Shown here: positions 1 through 5,462 of the stretch, in pieces
How the letters are laid out: each line of letters begins with the position of its first letter
Numbering within the stretch: position 1 is the stretch's first letter
Assembly: GCA_044359885.1 (NCBI GenBank)
Contig: JBIKLI010000299.1
Span: forward strand, 1-5,462
DNA: 5,462 bases
Source: CAIOSQ01 sp044359885
GTDB taxonomy: Bacteria > Pseudomonadota > Alphaproteobacteria > CACIAM-22H2
Reading direction: 5' to 3'
Position numbers and translations under genes: made by a program
The notes under the pieces: model-generated
The model's input: only the letters and a program-made list of their open reading frames with translations
Told to the model about the DNA's origin: nothing
Database searches by the model: none

Positions 1-479
1 CGGTCATCTCGATCAACTCGTTCTCCAAGGCCTGGGCGATGACGGGCTGGCGGCTGGGCTGGTCGATCGCGCCCGCCTGGGTCAATCTGCATCTGCGCAA
101 GCTGAACCAGTACAACGCGTCGGGCGCGGCGAGCTTCGTGCAATGGGCGGGCGTCGCGGCGCTCGAGCAGGGCGAACCCTTCATCGCCGAGCTTCGCGCG
201 CGTCTGCACCGGGCCCGCGATCTCGTCATCCAGGGCCTGTCGCGCTTTCCGCGCGTGCATGTCGCGCCTCCCGCCGGCGCGTTCTACGCGTTCATGCGCG
301 TCGACGGACTGGGCAACGGGCTCGCCTTCGCCAAGGAACTGGTGGCGCGCACCGGCGTCGGGCTCGCCCCGGGGACGGCCTTCGGTCCGGAGGGCGAGGG
401 TTATCTGCGGTTCTGCTTCGCCTCCAGCGAGCAGCGCCTGTCGGAGGCCCTGTCGCGCATGGAACCGATGCTGAAATGA
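1..479 (+). CDS. PLP-dependent class I/II aminotransferase, C-terminal part (5' truncated)
   Basis: The left edge of the window cuts this gene. The reading frame is open from position 3, giving 158 visible residues of a family usually near 390. The frame begins VISINSFSKAWAMTGWRLGW, the classic fold-type I aminotransferase motif. The lysine at nt 27-29 is the expected Schiff-base residue for pyridoxal phosphate, and the nearby Arg in GWRLGW fits the phosphate-binding arginine. Further on, PPAGAFYAF and GYLRFCFASS match the small C-terminal domain, where the Arg of YLRF normally binds the substrate alpha-carboxylate. The enzyme should move an amino group between an amino acid and a 2-oxo acid in the cytoplasm; the specific substrate cannot be told from this fragment. 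The internal ATG at 39 lies inside the motif and is not the start. The stop TGA overlaps the ATG of the following kinase gene (ATGA), suggesting translational coupling. The family is certain; the substrate is unknown. Confidence 0.93.
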   Translation, partial: VISINSFSKAWAMTGWRLGWSIAPAWVNLHLRKLNQYNASGAASFVQWAGVAALEQGEPFIAELRARLHRARDLVIQGLSRFPRVHVAPPAGAFYAFMRVDGLGNGLAFAKELVARTGVGLAPGTAFGPEGEGYLRFCFASSEQRLSEALSRMEPMLK

Positions 480-1375
480 CGGCGCTCATCGGCCTGGACT
501 GGGGCACGACGAACGCCCGCGCGCTGCGTTTCGACCGCCGCGGGCAGGTGGCCGAGCGACGCGACCTTCCGCTCGGCATCCTGCGCGTGCCGGACGGCGG
601 CTTCGCGGGCGCCTTCGCCACCCTCGCCGGCGACTGGCGGGCGTCCCATCCTGGTGTGCCGGTCCTGATGTGCGGGATGATCGGCAGCCGTCAAGGCTGG
701 CGGGAGGCGAGCTACGCGGCGCTGCCCGCCGATGCCGCGGCGCTCGCCCGGGCGATGCTGCCCCTGCCCGAGATCGATGCCTGGATCGTGCCGGGGGTCA
801 GCGGCGAAAGCCTCGCTGGGGCACCGGACGTGATCCGGGGCGAGGAAACGCAGGCTCTCGGCGTCCTCGATCTGCTCGGCGGCGGCGATCTCTGCCTCTG
901 CATGCCCGGGTCGCATTCCAAATGGGTCGAGCTGCGCGGCGGCAGGTTGGCGCGCTTTGCGACGTTCATGACCGGCGAGGCCTTCGCCGCGCTCGGCGGC
1001 CATACGATCCTGGCGCGAATGATCGAGCCGGGTCCCCATGACCCGGCCGCGTTCGCCGCCGGCTTGCGGCGCGCGTCCGCGCCCGGCGGGCTCCTGCACC
1101 AGCTCTTCACGGTGCGCACCGACGGCCTGTTCGGTCGCCTGGCGCCGGCCGCTGCGGGTTCCTTCCTGTCGGGCCTTCTGCTGGGGCACGAGATGCGCGA
1201 GGCCGCCCTTGCCTTCGGCGCCGCCGAGATCGTGCTGGTCGGCAGCGACGCGCTCGCCGCGCCCTATCTCGGCGCCCTGCGGCAGGCGGGCCGAAGCGCC
1301 CGGGTTGTCCAGGGCGATGCCGCCGTCGCCGCCGGGTTGTGGCGCCTCGCCGTCACCGCCGGTCTCGTCGCTTGA
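476..1375 (+). CDS. dgoK: 2-dehydro-3-deoxygalactonokinase (KDGal kinase)
   Basis: This 299-residue protein is the usual length for DgoK. Family motifs appear in order: DWGTTN (residues 8-13, the phosphate-binding start of an ASKHA-like fold), GMIGSRQGW (67-75), DVIRGEETQ (118-126), PGSHSKWV (144-151) and FATFMTGE (161-168). A glycine-rich C-terminal part follows, with IVLVGSD (252-257) and GDAAVAAGL (280-288). By family knowledge the enzyme phosphorylates 2-keto-3-deoxy-D-galactonate with ATP to give the 6-phosphate, which an aldolase (DgoA) then splits to pyruvate and glyceraldehyde 3-phosphate. The start at 476 was chosen because it gives MTALIGLDWGTTN directly and overlaps the preceding stop by ATGA. 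A longer open frame reaches back to 143, but that part is out-of-frame translation of the aminotransferase. No clear Shine-Dalgarno precedes 476, consistent with coupling. The aldolase partner is not in the window. A related keto-deoxy sugar acid as true substrate cannot be excluded. Confidence 0.92.
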   Translation: MTALIGLDWGTTNARALRFDRRGQVAERRDLPLGILRVPDGGFAGAFATLAGDWRASHPGVPVLMCGMIGSRQGWREASYAALPADAAALARAMLPLPEIDAWIVPGVSGESLAGAPDVIRGEETQALGVLDLLGGGDLCLCMPGSHSKWVELRGGRLARFATFMTGEAFAALGGHTILARMIEPGPHDPAAFAAGLRRASAPGGLLHQLFTVRTDGLFGRLAPAAAGSFLSGLLLGHEMREAALAFGAAEIVLVGSDALAAPYLGALRQAGRSARVVQGDAAVAAGLWRLAVTAGLVA

Positions 1376-1387
1376 GGTCGATCGCGG

Positions 1388-1428
1388 CCACCATGGCGAC
1401 GCGGCGGCGTGGCTTGCGGCCGTGGTGG
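1388..1428 (+). other. Imperfect stem-loop downstream of dgoK
   Basis: Positions 1388-1397 (CCACCATGGC) pair with 1419-1428 (GCCGTGGTGG), giving ten base pairs including one G-U wobble around a 21-nt loop. It begins 12 nt after the dgoK stop. The 3' arm is followed by AAAACGG and not a T-run, so it does not look like a classical intrinsic terminator. It may be a 3'-end processing or stability hairpin, or chance pairing in GC-rich DNA. Confidence 0.3.
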
Positions 1429-1458
1429 AAAACGGATTAGATCAGGGTCCGTCATCTT

Positions 1459-1480
1459 GCGTGCGGACGAGTCCGCGCGC
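1459..1480. promoter_or_regulatory. 22-bp near-perfect inverted repeat upstream of the ABC transporter genes
   Basis: The arms GCGTGCGGAC (1459-1468) and GTCCGCGCGC (1471-1480) flank a 2-bp centre, GA. Nine of ten positions are complementary, and the tenth would be a G-U pair in RNA. The repeat ends 23 bp before the ATG of the first ATPase gene, in the only sizeable gap before the transporter genes, where an operator would be expected. No regulator family is recognised. No convincing -35/-10 pair is visible nearby: TTGCGG at 1414-1419 and TTAGAT at 1437-1442 have a 17-bp spacer but match consensus poorly (3 of 6 each). The palindrome is seen directly; an operator role is inference. Confidence 0.35.
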
Positions 1481-1503
1481 CGCAATCAAGAACGGGGGAG
1501 CGC

Positions 1504-2574
1504 ATGGCTCGCGTCGTGGTGAAGGACGTGGAAAAGGCCTTCGGCAGCACGAAGGTCATCCACGGGATCAACGTGGAGATCAGCGACGGCGAGTTCGTCG
1601 TGCTGGTCGGCCCCTCCGGTTGCGGAAAGTCGACGCTGCTTCGCATGATCGCCGGCCTGGAGGAGATCTCCGGCGGAACCATCTCGATCGGCGAGCGCGA
1701 GGTGAACCGGCTGCCCCCCAAGGACCGGGACGTGGCGATGGTCTTCCAGAACTACGCGCTTTATCCGCACATGACGGTGTTCGACAACATGGCGTTCAGC
1801 CTCAAGCTGCGGAAGGCCGACAAATCGGTCGTCCAGGAGCGTGTCGGCAAGGCGGCGGAGATCCTGAACCTGACCCCATATCTGCAGCGCTACCCGCGCC
1901 AGCTTTCGGGCGGCCAGCGTCAGCGCGTCGCCATGGGACGCGCCATCGTGCGCGACCCGCAAGTCTTCCTCTTCGACGAACCGCTGTCCAATCTCGACGC
2001 CAAGCTGCGCGTGCAGATGCGCATCGAGATCAAGGCGCTCCATCAGCGCCTCAAGACCACGACCGTCTACGTCACCCACGACCAGATCGAAGCCATGACG
2101 ATGGCCGACCGCATCGTCGTCATGCATGACGGCATCGTCGAGCAGATCGGCACGCCGCTCGAACTGTACGACCATCCGGCCAACACCTTCGTCGCCGGCT
2201 TCATCGGTTCCCCGGCCATGAATTTCGTGCCGGGAACGCTGCGCAGCGAGGGCGGCACCCTGGTCTTGGAGGCCAAGGGCGGCAAGCTGGCGCTGCCGGC
2301 GAACACCAAGGGGCACGACGGCCAGCGCGTGACCTTCGGCATCCGGCCCGAGCATCTGTCGATGTCGGCGACCGGTCCCGATGCGTTCGACGCGGTGGTC
2401 GAGGTCGTCGAGCCGACCGGCGCCGACACACATGTCGTCGCCACGGTCTTCGGCCAGCAGGTGCAGGCCGTGTTCACCGAGCGCCACAATTTCGCCCCCG
2501 GCGCCCGTATCGCGCTCAAGCCAAGCCCAGAGGCGATGCATATCTTCGACGCCGAGTCCGGCCGTCACCTCTGA
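1504..2574 (+). CDS. CUT1 carbohydrate ABC transporter ATP-binding protein, copy 1 (MalK/UgpC-like)
   Basis: This 356-residue cytoplasmic ATPase should power a sugar importer by dimerising under the permeases. Visible motifs are Walker A GPSGCGKST (residues 36-44), the Q-loop in VFQNYALYPHM (Gln82), signature LSGGQRQRVAMGRA (134-147), Walker B VFLFDEP (154-160, with Asp158 and catalytic Glu159), D-loop SNLDAKLR (162-169) and switch His192 in THDQ. From about residue 240 a MalK-type OB-fold (TOBE) regulatory domain follows, with GIRPEHL (279-285) and VVEPTG (301-306). All catalytic residues are present. The start at 1504 follows GGGGGAG (1494-1500), a purine-rich ribosome-binding site only 3 nt from ATG. 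The gene follows a 128-bp gap after dgoK, so a transporter promoter may lie there. A near-duplicate follows 19 bp downstream. The substrate cannot be read from an ATPase; such proteins are often named UgpC (glycerol-3-phosphate) by similarity alone. Confidence 0.95.
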   Translation: MARVVVKDVEKAFGSTKVIHGINVEISDGEFVVLVGPSGCGKSTLLRMIAGLEEISGGTISIGEREVNRLPPKDRDVAMVFQNYALYPHMTVFDNMAFSLKLRKADKSVVQERVGKAAEILNLTPYLQRYPRQLSGGQRQRVAMGRAIVRDPQVFLFDEPLSNLDAKLRVQMRIEIKALHQRLKTTTVYVTHDQIEAMTMADRIVVMHDGIVEQIGTPLELYDHPANTFVAGFIGSPAMNFVPGTLRSEGGTLVLEAKGGKLALPANTKGHDGQRVTFGIRPEHLSMSATGPDAFDAVVEVVEPTGADTHVVATVFGQQVQAVFTERHNFAPGARIALKPSPEAMHIFDAESGRHL

Positions 2575-3313
2575 CCGGAGGCGGGGCGAGGGGATGGCAA
2601 GCGTCGATATCCGCGAGGTCCACAAGGCCTTCGGCAGCACGAAGGTGCTGCATGGCGTCAGCGTCGACATCGCCGACGGCCAGTTCGTGGTGCTGGTCGG
2701 CCCCTCCGGCTGCGGGAAGTCGACCCTGCTGCGCATGATCGCGGGACTGGAGAACATCTCGGGTGGCGAGATCGCCATCGGTGGGCGCGTGGTCAACAAC
2801 GTGCCGCCGAAGGACCGGGACATCGCCATGGTGTTCCAGAACTACGCCCTCTATCCGCACATGACCGTCTTCGACAACATGGCCTTCTCGCTGAAGCTGG
2901 CGGGCGCCCCGAAGGAGTTCATGCAGCAGGAAGTCCAGAAGGCCGCACGGATACTGGGACTCGAGCAACTGTTGCATCGCTATCCCCGGCAGCTCTCGGG
3001 CGGCCAGCGCCAACGTGTCGCCATGGGCCGCGCCATCGTGCGCAACCCCCAGGTGTTCCTGTTCGACGAGCCGCTTTCGAATCTCGACGCGAAGCTGCGG
3101 GTCCAGATGCGCGCCGAGATCAAGGAACTGCATCAGCGACTGAAGGTCACGACGGTGTATGTCACCCATGACCAGATCGAGGCCATGACGATGGCCGACA
3201 AGATCGTGGTCATGAACCATGGCCATATCGAGCAGGCGGGCGCACCGCTGGAACTCTACGACCGGCCAGCGAATCTCTTCGTCGCTGGGTTCATCGGGTC
3301 GCCGGCGATGAAC
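1504..3313 (+). repeat. Tandem paralogous duplication of the ATPase domain (units 1504-2223 and 2594-3313)
   Basis: Codons 1-240 of the two adjacent ATPase genes align without a single gap, offset by 1090 bp. By hand count 192 of 240 residues are identical (80%). At DNA level the units are interrupted by many synonymous differences, but identical blocks remain, for example 23 bp at 1534-1556 and 2624-2646. Past residue 240 the two proteins diverge clearly. This is an old gene duplication and not a recent identical repeat. Confidence 0.85.
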
Positions 3314-3646
3314 ATGCTGCACGGCCGCGCCGACGGCGGAGCCTTCGTCGACGGCTCGGGGACGCGCTGGCCGCTGCCGCCCGGGCGCGCGGTCGCGGAC
3401 GGAACGGAAATCGTGTACGGCATCCGGCCCGAGCATCTCCGCCTCGACGCCAACGGCGTCAAGGCCCGCGTCCATGTCGTCGAGCCGACCGGATCGGAGA
3501 CCCAGGTCGTCCTCAAGGTCGGCGACGCCTCGCTCATGGCGGCGTTCCGGGAGCGAATCACCGAAGGTCCGGGCGAGCCCTTGCCGGTCTCTCCGGAACT
3601 GGGACTGGTCCATCTGTTCGACCGCAAGACTGGAAAGCGGATCTGA
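2594..3646 (+). CDS. CUT1 carbohydrate ABC transporter ATP-binding protein, copy 2 (MalK/UgpC-like)
   Basis: This 350-residue second ATPase has motif positions identical to the upstream copy: Walker A 36-44, Q-loop Gln82, LSGGQ 134-138, Walker B FDEP 157-160, SNLD 162-165 and His192. It is therefore catalytically intact. Its C-terminal TOBE-type domain carries GIRPEHL (276-282) and VVEPTG (295-300) but otherwise differs from copy 1 in sequence and is six residues shorter. The open frame extends back to 2381 inside copy 1. The start at 2594 is preferred because it gives MASVDIREVHKAFGSTKV, which aligns with the first residue of copy 1, and because GGAGG at 2577-2581 precedes it, with a rather long 12-nt spacing. 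Only 19 bp separate it from copy 1, so the genes are co-transcribed and may be translationally linked. The two subunits might form a heterodimer with the same permeases or act separately; the sequence does not decide. Confidence 0.95.
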   Translation: MASVDIREVHKAFGSTKVLHGVSVDIADGQFVVLVGPSGCGKSTLLRMIAGLENISGGEIAIGGRVVNNVPPKDRDIAMVFQNYALYPHMTVFDNMAFSLKLAGAPKEFMQQEVQKAARILGLEQLLHRYPRQLSGGQRQRVAMGRAIVRNPQVFLFDEPLSNLDAKLRVQMRAEIKELHQRLKVTTVYVTHDQIEAMTMADKIVVMNHGHIEQAGAPLELYDRPANLFVAGFIGSPAMNMLHGRADGGAFVDGSGTRWPLPPGRAVADGTEIVYGIRPEHLRLDANGVKARVHVVEPTGSETQVVLKVGDASLMAAFRERITEGPGEPLPVSPELGLVHLFDRKTGKRI

Positions 3647-3659
3647 AAATCCGATCCGC
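3637..3659 (+). other. Stem-loop spanning the stop codon of ATPase copy 2
   Basis: GCGGATC (3637-3643) and GATCCGC (3653-3659) form a perfect 7-bp inverted repeat with a 9-nt loop. The 5' arm lies in the last codons of the ATPase and the TGA stop (3644-3646) falls in the loop. The following sequence, CTGGCCCTCC, has no T-run, so this is not a standard terminator. It lies in the 55-bp gap before the binding-protein gene. It could be an RNA processing or stability element, or a weak protein-binding palindrome. Confidence 0.4.
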
Positions 3660-3701
3660 CCTGGCCCTCCAACCACAAGCAGACCAATAAGGGAGAGAGA
3701 C

Positions 3702-5045
3702 ATGGCGAACATCATCACCCGGCGAAACATCCTCGCCGCCGGCGCCGGCGCGGCGGCCGTCTATGGCGCCCTCGGCCACGAGGCGCTGGCCCAGATCAAC
3801 ACGCGGGGCGCGGACGCGACCGCGCCCTCGCTGCCGCTCGAGAACGGCGCTACCCTGCGCGTGCTTCGTCCCGTGCGCTTCGTCCAGCCCGACGAGGACA
3901 TCTTCCGCGCCAACGCCGCCCGTTTCACCGAGCGCACTGGCGTCCAGGTCCGCGTCGACTTCGTCGGCTGGGAGGACATCACGCAGCAGACCGCCGTGAC
4001 CGCCAACACCGGGGCGGGGCCGGACATCATCATCGGCTTCAACGAGGCGCCGCATCTCTACGCCGAGAAGGTGATCGAGGTGACCGACGTGGCCGAGTAT
4101 CTCGGCCGGAAATATGGCGGCTGGCAGGCGGTAGCGCAGAAATACGGCAAGCGTCACAACTCGAACAACTGGATCGGGCTGCCCTTCGGCGGGTCCGGCG
4201 GTCCGCTGGTCTGGCGCAAGTCGGCGGTCAACGAGGTCGGCTATCAGACCCCCCCCAACGACCACGCCGGCTTCCTCGAACTCTGCAAGCGGCTGCGTCG
4301 CATCAACAAGCCCTCCGGCTTCGCGCTCGGCAATGCGGTCGGCGACGGCAACGGCTTCGCCAACTGGCTGATGTGGTCGCATGGCGCGTCGATCATCGAC
4401 GAAGCCGGTGCGGTATCGGTCAACAGCCCGGAGACCCTCGCGGCGCTCGAATATCTGCGCGAACTCTACCCGACCTTCATCGATGGCGGGACGGTGGCCT
4501 GGGGCGACATCAGCAACAACCAGGCCTATGCGGCGAGCACCTGCTGGCTGACCTCGAACGGCGTATCGCTCTATTTCGCGCTGCGCAACGATCCTGCCAC
4601 GCGTCCGGTCGCCGAAGACACCGAGCATACGGAGATGCCGCATGGCCGGGCGCCGGGATGGCCCAGCGCGCCGCTGACCATCAACGCGATGGTCTTCCGC
4701 CACAGCCGCTTCCAGAACGCGGCGAAGGCCTTCCTGATGTTCATGCTCGAGGCCGAGCAGTTCGAACCCTGGCTCAATGCCAATCTCGGCTACTGGGCGC
4801 ATCCGCTGGCCGCCTATCGGGCCGCCGCGGTGTGGTCCGGCGACCCGAAGGTGGCGATCTTCCGCGACAGCATGGCCGCACCGTTCTGGAACGGCTACAA
4901 GGGCCCGCTGTCGGCGGCCTCCGGACAGGCGAACAGCGAATACGTGCTCGTGCAGATGTTCGCGTCGGTCGCTTCCGGTCAGGCGACGCCGCAGCAGGCG
5001 ATGCAGGAAGCGGATCGCCGCGCACGCCGCATCTTCCGTCGCTGA
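3702..5045 (+). CDS. Extracellular solute-binding protein family 1 (CUT1 sugar-binding), Tat-like signal
   Basis: This 447-residue periplasmic binding protein should capture the substrate and hand it to the permeases. The N-terminus MANIITRRNILAAGAGAAAV is a signal peptide with a twin-arginine-like TRRNIL motif, a short weakly hydrophobic core and a likely cleavage after ALA at residue 30 (ALA|QI). The mature protein follows the MalE-type pattern: an early strand LRVLRPVRF (52-60), GVQVRVDFVGW (80-90), NTGAGPDIIIGFNEA (102-116), a Trp- and aromatic-rich cleft region (NNWIGLPFGGSGGPLVWRKS, 155-174) and the C-terminal helix ATPQQAMQEADRRARRI (428-444). The start at 3702 is chosen because GGGAGAG begins at 3691 (GGAG ends 6 nt before ATG) and because the signal peptide begins there. 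The open frame runs further back to 3474, but only through the preceding ATPase gene. It sits between the ATPases and the permease, consistent with one importer operon. The ligand cannot be predicted with confidence; a sugar, oligosaccharide, polyol or sugar acid is possible. Confidence 0.93.
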   Translation: MANIITRRNILAAGAGAAAVYGALGHEALAQINTRGADATAPSLPLENGATLRVLRPVRFVQPDEDIFRANAARFTERTGVQVRVDFVGWEDITQQTAVTANTGAGPDIIIGFNEAPHLYAEKVIEVTDVAEYLGRKYGGWQAVAQKYGKRHNSNNWIGLPFGGSGGPLVWRKSAVNEVGYQTPPNDHAGFLELCKRLRRINKPSGFALGNAVGDGNGFANWLMWSHGASIIDEAGAVSVNSPETLAALEYLRELYPTFIDGGTVAWGDISNNQAYAASTCWLTSNGVSLYFALRNDPATRPVAEDTEHTEMPHGRAPGWPSAPLTINAMVFRHSRFQNAAKAFLMFMLEAEQFEPWLNANLGYWAHPLAAYRAAAVWSGDPKVAIFRDSMAAPFWNGYKGPLSAASGQANSEYVLVQMFASVASGQATPQQAMQEADRRARRIFRR

Positions 5046-5051
5046 GCATCG

Positions 5052-5086
5052 GGAAGGGGCCGCGCCTGACGGCGCGGCCCCGTTCC
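5052..5086 (+). terminator. Strong GC hairpin between binding-protein and permease genes (attenuator/stabiliser-like)
   Basis: GGGGCCGCGCC (5056-5066) pairs perfectly with GGCGCGGCCCC (5071-5081) around the 4-nt loop TGAC. GGAA (5052-5055) pairs with TTCC (5083-5086) past a single bulged G at 5082. The total is 15 base pairs, starting 6 nt after the binding-protein stop. Only GTTCC follows, with no long T-run, so full intrinsic termination is doubtful. By analogy with the malE-malF intercistronic region, it may protect the upstream message and reduce expression of the permease genes. The structure is seen directly; the role is inferred. Confidence 0.7.
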
Positions 5087-5096
5087 GGTCGAACCG

Positions 5097-5462
5097 ATGT
5101 CGCAGACCCAAGCCTCGCCGCTGACCTGGACGCGCCGTTCGAAGCAGCAGAACTGGCTCGTCAAGCTGCTCGACTGGAAGCCGCTCCTGGTCGTCGCCTG
5201 CATGTTGCCCGCCGTCGGGTTGCTGCTGGTATTCCTCACCTATCCGCTCGGGCTCGGCATCTGGCTCGCCTTCACCGACACACAGATCGGCCGCCGCGGC
5301 GTGTGGGTCGGGTTCGAGAATTTCGAGTTCCTGTTCGAAGATCCGATCTTCTGGAACGCCGTCTTCTACAGCGTGTTCTATACCGGGATCGCGACGATCG
5401 GGAAATTCGGGCTCGGCCTCTGGCTGGCGCTGCTTCTGAACAACCATCTGCCCTTCAAGTCG
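5097..5462 (+). CDS. CUT1 ABC transporter permease, MalF/UgpA-like, N-terminal part (3' truncated)
   Basis: The first 122 residues are visible and the frame stays open to the right edge; the family is usually about 290-320 residues. A charged cytoplasmic N-terminus (WTRRSKQQNW, 11-20) precedes a first membrane segment at about residues 29-50 (PLLVVACMLPAVGLLLVFLTYP). Next comes the characteristic SLWLAFTD-like stretch (here IWLAFTD, 55-61) and GFENFEFLFEDPIFWNAVFYS (72-92), matching the typical 'G..NF..ll.dp.fw.a..nt' pattern of sugar permeases. A second membrane segment covers about 86-114 and ends with LALLLNNHLPFK. The coupling EAA loop lies beyond the window. The ATG at 5097 is the only plausible start: an in-frame TGA at 5067 blocks extension, and there is no in-frame GTG or TTG between. 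No Shine-Dalgarno is visible in 5082-5096 and the strong hairpin ends 10 nt upstream, so translation may be weak. A second permease (MalG-like) is expected next. Confidence 0.93.
   Translation, partial: MSQTQASPLTWTRRSKQQNWLVKLLDWKPLLVVACMLPAVGLLLVFLTYPLGLGIWLAFTDTQIGRRGVWVGFENFEFLFEDPIFWNAVFYSVFYTGIATIGKFGLGLWLALLLNNHLPFKS

Noticed and set aside
143..475. N-terminal extension of the dgoK frame back to 143
   Set aside because: The extra 111 residues are Arg/Ala-rich out-of-frame translation of the aminotransferase; DgoK proteins begin close to the DWGTTN motif, matching the start at 476.
1427..1440. Possible LacI-type operator centred on the CG in GGAAAACGGATTAG
   Set aside because: Only two of six flanking positions are symmetrical, well short of a credible LacI-family site.
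1414..1442. Sigma-70-like promoter TTGCGG, 17 bp, TTAGAT
   Set aside because: The spacing is ideal but each hexamer matches only 3 of 6 consensus bases, so I do not list it as a promoter.
1038..2129. 363-codon + strand frame bridging dgoK, the gap and ATPase copy 1
   Set aside because: Low-complexity Arg/Pro/Ser-rich translation overlapping two strong genes in another frame; it has no start context or domain.
1486..3730. Long minus-strand open frames opposite the two ATPase genes (up to 447 codons)
   Set aside because: The same shadow pattern appears twice because the two ATPases are paralogous; the His/Asp-rich translations resemble no protein family and the + strand is unambiguous.
3558..5447. 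629-codon open frame on the minus strand opposite the binding-protein gene
   Set aside because: It is a mirror of GC-rich codon bias, has no recognisable domain or start context, and runs across the intergenic hairpin and several well-supported + strand genes.

Overview
This GC-rich window has third codon positions dominated by G or C and compact, co-directional genes. This suggests a high-GC proteobacterium, most likely an alphaproteobacterium such as a Rhizobiales or Rhodospirillales member. That placement is inferred from composition, gene style and the carbohydrate-transporter layout; there is no rRNA or other marker to confirm it. Everything recognisable is on the + strand.

Layout: (1) positions 1-479 hold the C-terminal part of a class I/II PLP-dependent aminotransferase, cut by the left edge but including the PLP-lysine motif. 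(2) At 476-1375, overlapping it by ATGA, is a complete 2-dehydro-3-deoxygalactonokinase (DgoK family). (3) A 128-bp gap (1376-1503) contains two inverted repeats, one of them a compact 22-bp near-palindrome just upstream of the next gene. (4) Two tandem MalK/UgpC-type ABC transporter ATPases lie at 1504-2574 and 2594-3646. They have 80% identical residues over their first 240 positions (hand count) but divergent C-terminal regulatory domains. (5) A periplasmic family-1 sugar-binding protein with a twin-arginine-like signal peptide is at 3702-5045. (6) A very strong hairpin sits at 5052-5086, in the gap before the next gene. (7) The N-terminal 122 residues of a MalF/UgpA-type permease run from 5097 off the right edge.

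Together, genes 3-6 form a CUT1-family carbohydrate importer: ATPase, ATPase, binding protein, permease, with a second permease expected just beyond the window. The adjoining DgoK kinase phosphorylates 2-keto-3-deoxygalactonate (De Ley-Doudoroff type pathway). This makes a galactose-derived sugar or sugar acid, or a related compound, a reasonable but unproven guess for the imported substrate.

I see no mobile element, CRISPR array, tRNA or rRNA, and no clear evidence of a wholly new system. The most distinctive points are the duplicated ATPase pair and the RNA hairpins at the operon junctions, which could set the ratio of binding protein to membrane components.
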